A stretch of 64,000 bases of DNA. Source: Vibrio hepatarius (GTDB lineage: Bacteria; Pseudomonadota; Gammaproteobacteria; Enterobacterales; Vibrionaceae). This document shows positions 10,498 through 20,022 of the stretch, piece by piece; the stretch's first letter is position 1; the number at the start of each line of letters is the position of its first letter. Below the pieces are notes generated by a model, which made no database searches, was not told the origin of the DNA, and saw only the letters and a list, made by a program, of their open reading frames with translations. The stretch is from NCBI RefSeq assembly GCF_001274785.1, contig NZ_LHPI01000003.1:1-64000 (forward strand), in the 5' to 3' direction. The position numbers were made by a program, and so were the translations under genes.

Positions 10498-11418
10498 TTA
10501 GTAGCGAATTTTCGGGTCAATCATTGCAAGTAGAATATCTACAATCGCGTTGAATAAGATAAATAGGAAACCAATCAGAATGGTTACACCCATTACTAGC
10601 GAGTAGTCACGGTTAAATGCAGCGTTAACGAATAACTTACCGATGCCCGGTAAACCAAAGATGGTTTCGATAACAACTGAACCTGTGATGATACCTACGA
10701 ATGCAGGACCCATGTAAGAAACAACAGGTAGTAGTGCTGGTTTTAGTGCGTGCTTAATGATGATGTAACGGTAGCTTAAACCCTTCGCACGAGCGGTACG
10801 GATAAAGTTACTGTTCATCGTTTCGATCATCGAGCCACGCGTAATACGTGCGAATGTCGCGACATAGAGTAAAGACATACCAATAACTGGCAGTACTAGG
10901 AACTTAGCACTACCGTCTTGCCAGCCACCCGCTGGGAAGATATTGAGATGCAGAGAGAATAGATAGATTAGCGCTGGCGCTAATACGAATGATGGCATTA
11001 CCACCCCGAGCATTGCGGTAGACATGATCGTGTAGTCTACCCAGGTGTTTTGCTTCAAGGCGGCGATCGTCCCGACCGTTACCCCCATAATGACGGTAAA
11101 GATGAAAGCGATAAAGCCTACTTTTGCAGAAACTGGCAACGCCACTGAGATCAGCTCATTCACTGAGTAATCTAGATACTTGAATGATGGTCCGAAGTCA
11201 CCTTGGACAACGTTAAACAAGTAAGTTGTGTATTGCTCGAATACTGGCTTATCTAGGCCGTATTTAGCTTCGATGTTCGCCATAACTTCTGGTGGAAGAG
11301 GACGCTCGGTCGAGAATGGGTTTCCCGGCGCAAAGCGCATGAGAAAGAAAGATACGGTGATCAAAACCAACATAGTTGGGATCGCCTCAAATATCCTTTT
11401 TGCGATGAATTTAAGCAT
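10498..11418 (-). CDS. oppB: Oligopeptide ABC transporter permease OppB
   Basis: Inner-membrane channel subunit, 306 residues (E. coli OppB is also 306). It begins MLKFIAKRIFEAIPTMLVLITVSFFLMRFAPGNPF, the typical first helix. The EAA loop is TARAKGLSYRYIIIKHALKPALLPV, and it ends NAIVDILLAMIDPKIRY, characteristic of the subfamily. GAGTGAG precedes the start. The oppC start is 15 bases beyond the stop. Confidence 0.96.
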   Translation of the reverse strand: MLKFIAKRIFEAIPTMLVLITVSFFLMRFAPGNPFSTERPLPPEVMANIEAKYGLDKPVFEQYTTYLFNVVQGDFGPSFKYLDYSVNELISVALPVSAKVGFIAFIFTVIMGVTVGTIAALKQNTWVDYTIMSTAMLGVVMPSFVLAPALIYLFSLHLNIFPAGGWQDGSAKFLVLPVIGMSLLYVATFARITRGSMIETMNSNFIRTARAKGLSYRYIIIKHALKPALLPVVSYMGPAFVGIITGSVVIETIFGLPGIGKLFVNAAFNRDYSLVMGVTILIGFLFILFNAIVDILLAMIDPKIRY

Positions 11419-11461
11419 AAACTCACTCTTTCAGTCTGTGACAATATAAATTAAAGAGAAT

Positions 11462-11481
11462 AGTCCAAATTTGTTTGGACT
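11462..11481 (-). terminator. oppA-oppB intercistronic stem-loop
   Basis: Perfect 8-bp stem AGTCCAAA / TTTGGACT with a 4-base loop in the 131-base gap between oppA and oppB. There is no long T-tract. It probably stabilises or partly terminates the oppA message so that binding protein is made in excess over the channel. Confidence 0.6.
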
Positions 11482-11549
11482 GAACATAGGCGCTACATGC
11501 AATTTCTCACATGCAGAGCCTAATTTTTATAGTTCTATCGAGTTAAGAG

Positions 11550-13226
11550 TTACTCTGTGATGTAAAGATCTTTAGAGTAAATTTTCTCTTCTGGGTTGTT
11601 AGCTGGGAAGCCACCAACTTTCGGAGACAGTAGACGTGATTTCACGTACTGGTAGATAGGTGCGATAGGCATATCTTTAGCCATTAGCGCTTCTGCTTCT
11701 AGGTAAAGAGCGTTACGTTCTTCTTCAGAAGTAGAGTTAAGCGCTTTGTCGATGATCTCATCGTAAGCTTTGCTATCGTAATGGATACCGCCAGTGGTGT
11801 TGTTGCTCTTCATTAGAGTTAGGAATGAAGATGCTTCGTTGTAGTCACCACACCAACCTGCACGAGCAACTTCGAAGTCACCAGAGTCTTTCGTTGATAG
11901 GTAAGTTTTCCACTCTTGGTTTTCTAGAGTTACGTCTAGACCCAGTGTTTTCTTCCACATAGAACCTAGAGCAACCGCCACTTTCTTGTGGTTCTCTGAA
12001 GTGTTGTATAGAAGGTTGAATTTCAGTGGGTTGTCTTTACCGTAGCCTGCTTCTTCTAGAAGACGTGCCGCTTCCGCGTTACGCTCTTCCTGAGTCATCT
12101 TGCCGTATGCTGGCATTTCTGGGTTGAAGCCCGCTGTGATTTCAGGAGTTAGGAAGTAAGCTGGTTTTTGGCCTTGGCCCATGATCGCATCACTGACGAT
12201 GTCACGGTCGATCGCGTAAGAGATCGCTTTACGTACACGTACATCATCAAATGGTGCTTTCTTGGTGTTGAAGATGTAGTAGTAAGTACATAGGTTACCC
12301 ACTACTGAAAGTGATTCTGGGTGCTCTTTCTTCAGACGTTTGAAGTGCTCTACCGGCACGTCGTAGCTGATGTCGATTTCACCCGCTAGGAAACGGTTCA
12401 TCTCTGCAACTTGGTTTTCGATCGGTAGGAACGTAACCTTGTTTAGAGTAGTGTTTTCGTTATCCCAGTATTGTTCGTTACGCTTAAGAACGAGACGCTC
12501 GTTCACAACCCAGTTGTCTACAACAAACGCACCGTTACCTACAAAGTTCTCTGGTTTCGTCCATTGATCACCGAACTTCTCAACTGTTGCTTGGTGCACA
12601 GGCTTCACTGTTGTGTGGCCCATCATCATCACGAAGTAAGGTACTGCTGTATCCAGCTCAACAACCAATGTGTGGTCGTCTACCGCTTTAACACCTAGCT
12701 CGCTCTTGTCTTTCTTACCAGCAACGATGTCTTTGGCATTCTTCATCTTGGTGTATTCCATATACCAAGCGTATGGAGAAGCGGTTGCAGGATCGACTGC
12801 ACGCTGGAAGCTGTAAACGAAATCACCAGCAGTCACAGGATCGCCGTTTGACCATTTAGCATCTTTGCGTAGGTGGAAAGTAAAGGTTTTGTTGTCCGCA
12901 GTTTCCCAAGACTCAGCAACGCCAGGAACGGTATTACCGTTTTCATCTTGGTTCACTAGACCTTCTAGAAGATCACGAATTACGTGAGACTCTGGAACAC
13001 CTTGAGATTTGTGTGGGTCAATTGTCGCTACTTCAGTACCGTTACCGCGCACAATTTCTTGAACTGCTGCTAGTTTTGGTGCTTGAGAATCAGACTTAGC
13101 TTCTGGTGCAGGAGCTGGGGCTGGTTGAGTTGCTTGCTTTTCTTCTGGTTTATCGCCACAACCAGTAAGAGCTAGAGAAAGGCCCGCGCCGATAAATAAC
13201 GTGCGCGTGATTTTGTTCTTATACAT
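11550..13226 (-). CDS. oppA: Oligopeptide-binding protein OppA, lipoprotein form
   Basis: Periplasmic solute-binding component (SBP family 5), 558 residues. A lipoprotein signal peptide with lipobox LALTGC (Cys23) suggests membrane anchoring; E. coli OppA is a free periplasmic protein. An Ala/Pro/Lys-rich linker (about 24-55) follows. GTEVATIDPHKSQGVPE and FHLRKDAKWSNGDPVTAGDFVYSFQRAVDP are standard OppA motifs. I chose the ATG at 13226 because GGAG lies 8 bases upstream and the signal peptide starts there; the frame is open 33 bases further. First gene of the operon, separated from oppB by a hairpin. Confidence 0.95.
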   Translation of the reverse strand: MYKNKITRTLFIGAGLSLALTGCGDKPEEKQATQPAPAPAPEAKSDSQAPKLAAVQEIVRGNGTEVATIDPHKSQGVPESHVIRDLLEGLVNQDENGNTVPGVAESWETADNKTFTFHLRKDAKWSNGDPVTAGDFVYSFQRAVDPATASPYAWYMEYTKMKNAKDIVAGKKDKSELGVKAVDDHTLVVELDTAVPYFVMMMGHTTVKPVHQATVEKFGDQWTKPENFVGNGAFVVDNWVVNERLVLKRNEQYWDNENTTLNKVTFLPIENQVAEMNRFLAGEIDISYDVPVEHFKRLKKEHPESLSVVGNLCTYYYIFNTKKAPFDDVRVRKAISYAIDRDIVSDAIMGQGQKPAYFLTPEITAGFNPEMPAYGKMTQEERNAEAARLLEEAGYGKDNPLKFNLLYNTSENHKKVAVALGSMWKKTLGLDVTLENQEWKTYLSTKDSGDFEVARAGWCGDYNEASSFLTLMKSNNTTGGIHYDSKAYDEIIDKALNSTSEEERNALYLEAEALMAKDMPIAPIYQYVKSRLLSPKVGGFPANNPEEKIYSKDLYITE

Positions 13227-13852
13227 GCGTAAAACTCCAAGTTTTTCATTTGCATCCATGACTTCTTTGCAGGTTCACTAGAACGGACAGTGATTTAGGT
13301 TTTTTTAGCACAAAAAGTAGGCATAAAAAGCTAAAACCATACAAAGATTGCGGCACACATTATCAATCATTGAAGCAATTTGCCATAAAAATGTAGCAAA
13401 AAGTCGTATAATCCACCGATAACTTCAACATTTTAGATGATAATGCTAATCAGGCTATAAAAGTTAGTATATCTGAGTAACTCACTCCCTAGAGATAGAG
13501 CGATATGCCACATTATCTAAAAAGACACCGCATTTTAGCATCTTGTGCTAGAAATTATGCAAAAAAATTAACAATAACTGTGCACAACCGCTAACAATTC
13601 GCGACATCCATCTCATCTGATGAGGCATTTTGTGACCTTAATCACTAGTATGGAACGGCGTTTTAATCTTTCCACTCAACAACAGAATTATCAGTAGATA
13701 GGCAGTTCATCTCACTATTTTCGTTGAGTAGATGGCAGAACTACATCAAAAATGGAATGACAAAAAGCGGATGATACGACCAAAGTCGTAGAGCTATTTC
13801 CTAGCGCTAATTTGCGGAAATGAAACAAGTTCGAACTGGTCGTTTGAGCAGG
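13227..13852. promoter_or_regulatory. Long non-coding region upstream of oppA
   Basis: About 625 bases with no convincing gene. It should hold the oppA promoter and a leader. The opp operon is regulated post-transcriptionally by the small RNA GcvB in enterobacteria; I cannot place a GcvB site here. Visible elements: CTCATC-T-GATGAG at 13612-13624, and the small hairpin TACGAC-CAAA-GTCGTA at 13775-13790. The latter lies downstream of the convergently placed minus-strand membrane gene and may help end it. Confidence 0.5.
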
Positions 13853-14248
13853 TTATTCTTTATCGAAGCTGTCTACCACGATTGCTCCCATCGACGCGGG
13901 CATTGAAATTACAATGATTCGTTTAAAAGCAACGAGAGGCTCACTAAACAAAGGGAGTTTGTCGAGGCAGAGCAAAACCAGCGCCACCACGAAAGTCGTC
14001 ATTAGGTAGGCAATGACAATTCTGAATATGAACACCCATTGTCGAGACTCAATATTCTTCTGAAACACGCTTTCATAGGTATAAAGGCCAAGAAAGGTAA
14101 TCGAAAGAATGAACAGAAGCGTAAGATTAGACGGAGCAAGGGTCTCCCCCAACTTCCACGCTTCTTCAGAAAATGAAATAGGCACAGCGAGTGCGAACGC
14201 ACCAACAAAAATTTGGCTGGCATCTTCGATATTAAAACTTAACTTCAT
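13853..14248 (-). CDS. DUF2391-like small integral membrane protein
   Basis: A 131-residue protein with about four hydrophobic helices (near residues 12-27, 41-57, 70-92 and 106-122). It resembles the DUF2391/TIGR02587 putative membrane family (SFSEEAWKLGE; FKRIIVISMPASMGAIVVDS), but I rate that as a tentative match. It lies 35 bases downstream of the MscS-like gene and zntB on the same strand, probably as the third gene of that operon. No function can be assigned from sequence. Confidence 0.65.
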   Translation of the reverse strand: MKLSFNIEDASQIFVGAFALAVPISFSEEAWKLGETLAPSNLTLLFILSITFLGLYTYESVFQKNIESRQWVFIFRIVIAYLMTTFVVALVLLCLDKLPLFSEPLVAFKRIIVISMPASMGAIVVDSFDKE

Positions 14249-14283
14249 AAACGCACTCGCTTAATTTATCTGGCGATCAAACC

Positions 14284-14841
14284 CTACTGCTTCGCCTCCA
14301 GCGCAGGGCTAGAGGCTTGCGTTGACGGCTGAGCAACTAACTTAGTCACGCCTTTCTGTAGGATCAAGTTATTCGGGTAAGTAATGATGTTACCGCTACT
14401 ATGACGAAGAATAACGTGGAACATTGTGATATCGATGATTACTCCACTAATGTCTTCGTCTTTTTCCGCAACTTTAACGCGATCCCCAATGCGATAAGGG
14501 AACACAAAGAAGATCAGTACACTTGCAGTCAAGTTGCTCAAGATTGACCACTGAGCAAACAACGCCACACCTAAAACAGCAAAAATCGACGAGAGGAATA
14601 TCGATACATCCCCAAACCCAACATCCAAAATAATCAGGAAAAAGGAGATGAACAGACCAAATGCGATGACATTAAACGCCTTGACGACAAACTGAGTGCG
14701 CTTAAACGACACTCTTTTGTTGTCCGCCAAAGCTTCAATCCAGCGACGCCCTAGTCTCTTAATAACGAGATAACCGAGAATCAGCAAACAACCGAATAAA
14801 ATCTGTTTAAACAGCATGTTGGTTTGAATAAACTCAACCAT
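14284..14841 (-). CDS. Small MscS-family mechanosensitive channel
   Basis: A 185-residue minimal MscS-type protein. Two N-terminal transmembrane helices (about 10-27, 50-74) precede the pore-lining TM3 (FGDVSIFLSSIFAVLGVALFAQWSILSNLTASVLIFFVFPYRIGDRV) and a short beta domain (SGVIIDITMFHVILRHSSGNIITYPNNLI). The large C-terminal cage domain of E. coli MscS is missing. I take the ATG at 14841, which shares its A with the last base of the zntB stop (TGATG), so the two genes are translationally coupled. A role in osmotic or ion homeostasis is inferred. Confidence 0.85.
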   Translation of the reverse strand: MVEFIQTNMLFKQILFGCLLILGYLVIKRLGRRWIEALADNKRVSFKRTQFVVKAFNVIAFGLFISFFLIILDVGFGDVSIFLSSIFAVLGVALFAQWSILSNLTASVLIFFVFPYRIGDRVKVAEKDEDISGVIIDITMFHVILRHSSGNIITYPNNLILQKGVTKLVAQPSTQASSPALEAKQ

Positions 14842-15776
14842 CAAATAAACCTTAACTTCTTAAGAATCACAACTTCAACCGCGACGATAGCCAACAAGCT
14901 TACACAAAATAGCGCAAACGCAAATGGGCTTTCTGTTCCAGGAATACCACCAATATTGACCCCAAGTAGCCCAGTAAAGAATCCCGCCGGTAAGAATATC
15001 CCGGCAATCACAGAGAACAGATACGTATTTCGGTTCATTTTTTCCGCTTGCTGCTGATTGAGGTTCATTAGATACACTTCAATCTGGTCAATGTAAAACT
15101 CTACCGACTCGTTAATACGCGCCATCATATCTAAACAGTTCTTTAGTTCATTCTGCTTGTTATCCATCACTTTAGGATGGGTTGCTAAGATATCTTCCAA
15201 CACATACTTCTGCGGCTTTAGGTAACGTTTTAGACGCAGTAGGCGGGTGTGAACCGAGTTTAAGCTTTTCAGCTCAACGTCTGAATCCAAACTTAGCGAG
15301 TCCAGCATCTCTTCAACGGGAACAAGGAACTCAGAAATGTTGATGTTGATTCGGTTAACCATAGCCAGAATCAAATCTTGTAACGTACTTGGCCCCTGCC
15401 CTTGCTCAAGCTGATTGAGTAACGACGTCACCGCTCGTGAAGGCACTTTTCGAGTCGAGATCACCGCGCCTTTATACCAAAGGATACGCAGACTGAGCAT
15501 ATCGTCTGGCTCTGCACCTTGGTTAAAATTGATGCCGCGCAAGATGATCAGAAAACAATCTTCAGAGTATTTCTCAAAGCGTGGTCGAGTATCGTCCGCA
15601 AGCAATGAGTCAACAATAGCAGTAGAGACACCATTTCGGTTCAACCACTCCTTTAGACCTGACGCATCACGTTGGCAGTGATACCAAATCGCAGGCATGA
15701 TCGAATCATCGCTTGGCTCATTTTTCTCCACCTTGTCGGTGTCGAAACGCCAACTCGTAATCAAAAACTCTTCCAT
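14841..15776 (-). CDS. zntB: Zinc transporter ZntB (CorA superfamily)
   Basis: A 311-residue CorA-superfamily metal transporter closest to ZntB. A large N-terminal cytoplasmic alpha/beta domain leads into the long helix that becomes TM1 at about 255-278, then the pore-mouth signature GVN in GLLGVNIGG and TM2 (about 287-305), ending with basic residues. CorA proper has GMN; GVN/GIN variants are found in ZntB-type proteins. ZntB moves Zn2+ (family knowledge; the direction has been debated). First gene of a coupled cluster with the MscS-like channel. Confidence 0.85.
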   Translation of the reverse strand: MEEFLITSWRFDTDKVEKNEPSDDSIMPAIWYHCQRDASGLKEWLNRNGVSTAIVDSLLADDTRPRFEKYSEDCFLIILRGINFNQGAEPDDMLSLRILWYKGAVISTRKVPSRAVTSLLNQLEQGQGPSTLQDLILAMVNRININISEFLVPVEEMLDSLSLDSDVELKSLNSVHTRLLRLKRYLKPQKYVLEDILATHPKVMDNKQNELKNCLDMMARINESVEFYIDQIEVYLMNLNQQQAEKMNRNTYLFSVIAGIFLPAGFFTGLLGVNIGGIPGTESPFAFALFCVSLLAIVAVEVVILKKLRFI

Positions 15777-16025
15777 ATCCTGACCTTTATTTCTTTTGTT
15801 GTGCGTGAATACGACTTCACTTTTATATTAGCTTAATTTATCAGAGGCTTACGTAAAAGCACTCTATCGAATAAGCCGTTAAAGTTTCATACGGTACAAG
15901 CGTTACGCTCATACTCTGAGTGCGGCGAATAATCAACGAGCTTTCAGAGATTAGAAAGAAAAACATTGTGATGTTAACGATAGAAGAATTTTATGGAATG
16001 TAGACAAGATGATGCGACAGCGCTG

Positions 16026-18476
16026 TTAGGCTGCCGCGTCTTTGTGTTCGTTAATTTTCTCTTTAACTTGTTCAATCAAGGCTAACGCGCGGTCGAAATC
16101 ATAACTTGAGACGGCATCAAGCAACTTACCGTTTAATTCCGGGCTGAGTTGCTCAAAACAATGCTGGTGCTGTGAATAGAAGTGCTCTGATTCTAAATCG
16201 CTTTCTTTTAGTAACACTTCCAACTGCAGCACTCTTTGTTCAAACTCTTGTAAATTCTCCGCATTGCATTCCATCACCTGGTGGACTTGGTGCACAGAGT
16301 CGCTCTCCGAAACTTCTTTGTTTCGCGCAGGCGCACGTACACCAGAATGATCGATGCTGAGTTCAATTGTGAATAAGAAAGTACTGCCAATCCCACATTC
16401 ACTCTCAACTTCGACCGTCCCTCCCATAAGGGCCGCGATACGCTTGCATATAGTTAAACCTAAACCTGTACCACCATATTTTCGCGTTGTTGAAGCATCG
16501 GCTTGCTGGTAACTCTCGAAGATTTTAGCTTGCTCATCGAATGATAAGCCAATGCCTGTATCCGCGACACTAAATTGAATCCGAGCTTTGTCGTTAGACT
16601 GGCTCAGTAACTCTACATTCAGTGCGATTCCGCCTTCTTCGGTAAATTTAATCGCGTTGCTCACGTAATTGAGCAAGATTTGCTTAATTCGCAGCGGATC
16701 ACCGACCAACACTGGAATATCACTTTCAACGCTGGCGACGAAGGAAATACCACGCATACTCGCTTTATAGTCAAACAAGTCGTACACATCTTGTATTAAG
16801 TGCTCAACTTCAAACGGGATGTATTCGATATCCACTTTACCTGCGTCCAGTTTCGATAAATCGAGAATGTCATTAATCAGAGACAACAGATGTTTGGCGG
16901 ATTTATCGATCTTCAACAGATGACTTTTGTGTTCGTCACTGAGGTTAGAGTTGAGTAACACATGCGATAAACCCAAAATCGAGTTCATCGGCGTTCGTAC
17001 TTCGTGACTGACATTCGAGATAAACTGACTCTTTGCGACGTTTGCTTTTTCAGCTTCAAGTTTCGCATGCTTCAGCTCTGCCGTGAGGGTATCTAACTCC
17101 TCCCCCATCAGTATGATTTCATTGGCAGTTTCGTTCAGCTCTTTGAGCCGAAAACCATCGTGGGAAAGCTTGAAATCACCGATACTCGCCCTATGTACCA
17201 TGTCTTGAATCTGGCTAAGTGGCTCAGCGATAAAATTGCTCATCTTTTTCGATGATGTCCAGATAAAGATCAAGAACAGTGTATAGAACGCCACCAAGCC
17301 AGCAATCATCAAATAACCGATGTTCTGGTACTTCTGCTCCAACTGCCTGGACGCGGCGTACATCTTGTTCTCGTCGACAATCAATAGCAATCGCCATTGA
17401 GTTTCGGGAATGGTTGACCAAGCCACCAGTTTATTCGCGTTATCCAACTGTACTTGCATTAAACCATCGACACTTTGCAATAAGCTCTGGCTCAATGCTG
17501 CAGTGTCTTCACGTTTCATTAAGTTAAACGCTTCCGGTTTGAAAATTTCTTCAGTTATCGCCTGCTGGTAGCTGTAATCGGTTAACTCTTTTAGGCCAAA
17601 GTCCTGCTCCCCTTGGGGTGGCAAAGCCATGATGGTCCCGTTGGCGCTGGCGAGCACTGCATACCCTCCCCATGGCACTGCGAGACTTTGGATACTATCT
17701 ACAATCGCGCTCACGGTAATGTCCAACCCAACCACACCTTCTAGTACATTGTTGTTGTACACAGGCGCTATCGATGAAGCCATCCAACCATTTCCTGCTG
17801 GATCAATATAGACATCAGTCCAAACGTTGTTCTGCTCTGGATTGTGTTGCGAGTCCGCGAGGTAATAGAAGTTATAGTCAGGGATAACCATATCCGTCGG
17901 ATATTGCTCTAAGGTATTAAACCAAGGGTAGATTCGGTTATATGAGTCCCAACTGTTGAAGTACACCGATGCAACCAAGTCATTATTGTCAACCAGTTGC
18001 TTCATCAAAGGGTCAAGACGCGATAACTTGCCCACTTTGTCCCAATCTTTATTCTCAGTGTGAGCCGAATAAAACGACGCCGCACCACCTAAGTTTTGTT
18101 TAGAGTACATGACACCACTCTCGCTCACGGCAAGGTTGGCCTGCTCCTCAGTGGAGTTAGATAGCGGCTCTTGAAGAACTCTGGCGGTTTCGTTGCGATA
18201 AAGCATTGTCATACCCGCTACTGATTTGAGCTTCTCACGGATAACACCAGACTCTCTAAGCGCGGAAATTTTCAGTTCTTCATCCACTTGAGTACGAATG
18301 TACTGCATGTTGTCTCGGTTGATGAAATGGTTACTGAGCAAATAGGCAGCGATAAGCACCGATTCAACTAAGATCAGAGGAATAATTCCGGTTTTAACCA
18401 TCGAGCGCCATACCCAAGCGCGGGTGGTTATCTTATTGGCTCGCATGTTTTGTCCAATCAATTTAACTAGCGTCAT
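16026..18476 (-). CDS. Cache-domain sensor histidine kinase with C-terminal helical tail
   Basis: An 816-residue membrane histidine kinase. TM1 lies at about 30-48. A periplasmic dCache-type sensor (about 50-375, with [23 protein letters not shown] typical of Cache_1) leads to TM2 at about 387-406 and a HAMP-like linker. The HisKA domain has phospho-accepting His491 ([14 protein letters not shown]). The ATPase domain has Asn607 (NAIKFT), DTGIGL and GGTGLGL. No receiver is attached. Residues 740-816 (LLKESDLES..., [15 protein letters not shown]) resemble the tail seen after receivers in hybrid kinases. It overlaps the preceding HD-GYP regulator gene by 14 bases, so the two are surely co-translated partners. 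Ligand unknown. Confidence 0.92.
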   Translation of the reverse strand: MTLVKLIGQNMRANKITTRAWVWRSMVKTGIIPLILVESVLIAAYLLSNHFINRDNMQYIRTQVDEELKISALRESGVIREKLKSVAGMTMLYRNETARVLQEPLSNSTEEQANLAVSESGVMYSKQNLGGAASFYSAHTENKDWDKVGKLSRLDPLMKQLVDNNDLVASVYFNSWDSYNRIYPWFNTLEQYPTDMVIPDYNFYYLADSQHNPEQNNVWTDVYIDPAGNGWMASSIAPVYNNNVLEGVVGLDITVSAIVDSIQSLAVPWGGYAVLASANGTIMALPPQGEQDFGLKELTDYSYQQAITEEIFKPEAFNLMKREDTAALSQSLLQSVDGLMQVQLDNANKLVAWSTIPETQWRLLLIVDENKMYAASRQLEQKYQNIGYLMIAGLVAFYTLFLIFIWTSSKKMSNFIAEPLSQIQDMVHRASIGDFKLSHDGFRLKELNETANEIILMGEELDTLTAELKHAKLEAEKANVAKSQFISNVSHEVRTPMNSILGLSHVLLNSNLSDEHKSHLLKIDKSAKHLLSLINDILDLSKLDAGKVDIEYIPFEVEHLIQDVYDLFDYKASMRGISFVASVESDIPVLVGDPLRIKQILLNYVSNAIKFTEEGGIALNVELLSQSNDKARIQFSVADTGIGLSFDEQAKIFESYQQADASTTRKYGGTGLGLTICKRIAALMGGTVEVESECGIGSTFLFTIELSIDHSGVRAPARNKEVSESDSVHQVHQVMECNAENLQEFEQRVLQLEVLLKESDLESEHFYSQHQHCFEQLSPELNGKLLDAVSSYDFDRALALIEQVKEKINEHKDAAA

Positions 18477-19596
18477 GCTCTTTTAGGCTCATGTTTTGCA
18501 TCGCTATTTGATAAAGCTCATCAGCGATATCAACAAAGGCATCAATGATTTCGGGATCAAACTGAGTACCTTTGCCAGACAAAATGATTTGTACCGCATC
18601 CCGGTGAGTAAATGCGGGTTTGTAGATTCTTCGGCTAATCAAGGCGTCATACACATCTGCAATAGCCATTAAACGAGCCGAAAGGGGAATTTCATCACCG
18701 ACAAGCCCTTGCGGGTATCCGTTTCCATCCCAATGCTCGTGGTGAGAATGGGCAATCTCTTTGGCGTATTTAAGAAAGTCCATCTGCTGACCACTAACTT
18801 TTTCCGCATTGCTGATCGCGTCATAGCCAATCGTGGTATGGGTTTTCATGATTTCGAATTCGTCTTCTGTCAGATTGCCTTTTTTCAGCAAGATATGATC
18901 GGGAATACCGATCTTGCCAATGTCATGCAGTGGCGCGGATTTACAAATTAGCTTAATAACATCATCGCATAACTGACTGGCATAACGTGGGTTTTGACGA
19001 AGTTTCTCGGCTAAGTGTTTTATGTAGGTTTGAGTACGTAAAATGTGATTGCCGGTGTCGTTATCTCGCGTTTCAGCCAGAGATATCATCGCATAGAAAG
19101 CCACATCCTGAATTGCATGCAGCTCTTCTTGTTGTTTTATGGCTTCGCAAGTTCGGCGCTGGACCTCTTTCTCCAACGCTTCGTTTTCGCCTTTTAACAT
19201 CTCTGACGAGAGTTTAAGCGATACATGTGTTTTGACTCGAGCTTTGACGATTTCGGGATTGACCGGTTTGGTAATGTAATCTGCCGCACCTAGCGCGAGT
19301 CCTTTTTGTTCGTCGATTCGTTCAGATTTTGCGGTTAAGAAGATGACGGGAATATCACGGGTAGACGGCTGAGATTTGAGTCTTTTACATACCTCATACC
19401 CATCCATCTCGGGCATCATAATATCGAGAAGAATTAAGTCTGGCTTCGCAGACTCTGCTAAAGCGATCCCCCGAGCCCCACTGTTTGCACCTTTTACGCG
19501 ATAATCATCTTTTAAGAGTTGATACATCAACGTCAGGTTTTCCGGGATATCATCAATAACAAGTAAGATTGGCTTGGAAGACGACATTGCGTACAT
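18463..19596 (-). CDS. Response regulator with HD-GYP c-di-GMP phosphodiesterase domain
   Basis: A 377-residue two-domain regulator. The receiver domain (about 8-125) has the acidic pair DD15-16, phospho-acceptor Asp58 (LILLDIMMPEMDG) and Lys110. A coiled segment leads to an HD-GYP domain with HD at 224-225 (PLHDIGKIGIPD), HHEHWDGNGYP with GYP at 293-295, and RLMAIADVYDAL. All metal-binding motifs are intact, so c-di-GMP hydrolysis is expected. The ATG at 19596 has AAGGAGG 5 bases upstream; a second ATG lies three codons on. First gene of a two-gene operon with the kinase. Confidence 0.93.
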   Translation of the reverse strand: MYAMSSSKPILLVIDDIPENLTLMYQLLKDDYRVKGANSGARGIALAESAKPDLILLDIMMPEMDGYEVCKRLKSQPSTRDIPVIFLTAKSERIDEQKGLALGAADYITKPVNPEIVKARVKTHVSLKLSSEMLKGENEALEKEVQRRTCEAIKQQEELHAIQDVAFYAMISLAETRDNDTGNHILRTQTYIKHLAEKLRQNPRYASQLCDDVIKLICKSAPLHDIGKIGIPDHILLKKGNLTEDEFEIMKTHTTIGYDAISNAEKVSGQQMDFLKYAKEIAHSHHEHWDGNGYPQGLVGDEIPLSARLMAIADVYDALISRRIYKPAFTHRDAVQIILSGKGTQFDPEIIDAFVDIADELYQIAMQNMSLKEHDAS

Positions 19597-20022
19597 CCTC
19601 TCCTCCTTGAACATCCAAAAGCATCCGTTTCAGATATCTAGCATTCACTATAGCTTCAAAAGCAAAAGGGCGTTCCTTTGCTTAATTATTATTTTTTTAG
19701 TCACTTCTAATATAGTAGACGCACATCTAAAAATCAGCGCATCAATCTAATCAGAGCAACTTTGTTGTTTACTGTCCAGATAACCTAATCTAATAATCTA
19801 CTGAATTACAAGAACAAAATAGGGCTAATCAGAACTTTTGACTGCTTTCTCTTCGTTAAAGAACCATCGCTGAAAAAGTAAGACAAATATTTCGCTAGAA
19901 TGTGACGAGAGAGTGCTCTACCCCGTTGTCATAGATTTCGGTACTGTGTATTGCGAGAACAAAAAAATCGCCCACAGGATGCAGGCGATTGAGAGTGAAC
20001 TTACATAGAGCGATCGGTTGGT
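19597..20022. other. Intergenic region with no gene seen
   Basis: About 425 AT-rich bases between the signalling operon's start and the end of the RND operon. It should hold the promoter for the HD-GYP/kinase pair, but I cannot mark a clear one. It contains the RND operon terminator at its right end. Confidence 0.5.
19961..19990 (-). terminator. Terminator of the RND efflux operon
   Basis: AATCGCC / GGCGATT stem with an 11-base loop. Seven A residues before it on the plus strand form the T-tract for minus-strand transcription. It lies 33 bases past the outer-membrane factor gene. Confidence 0.85.
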
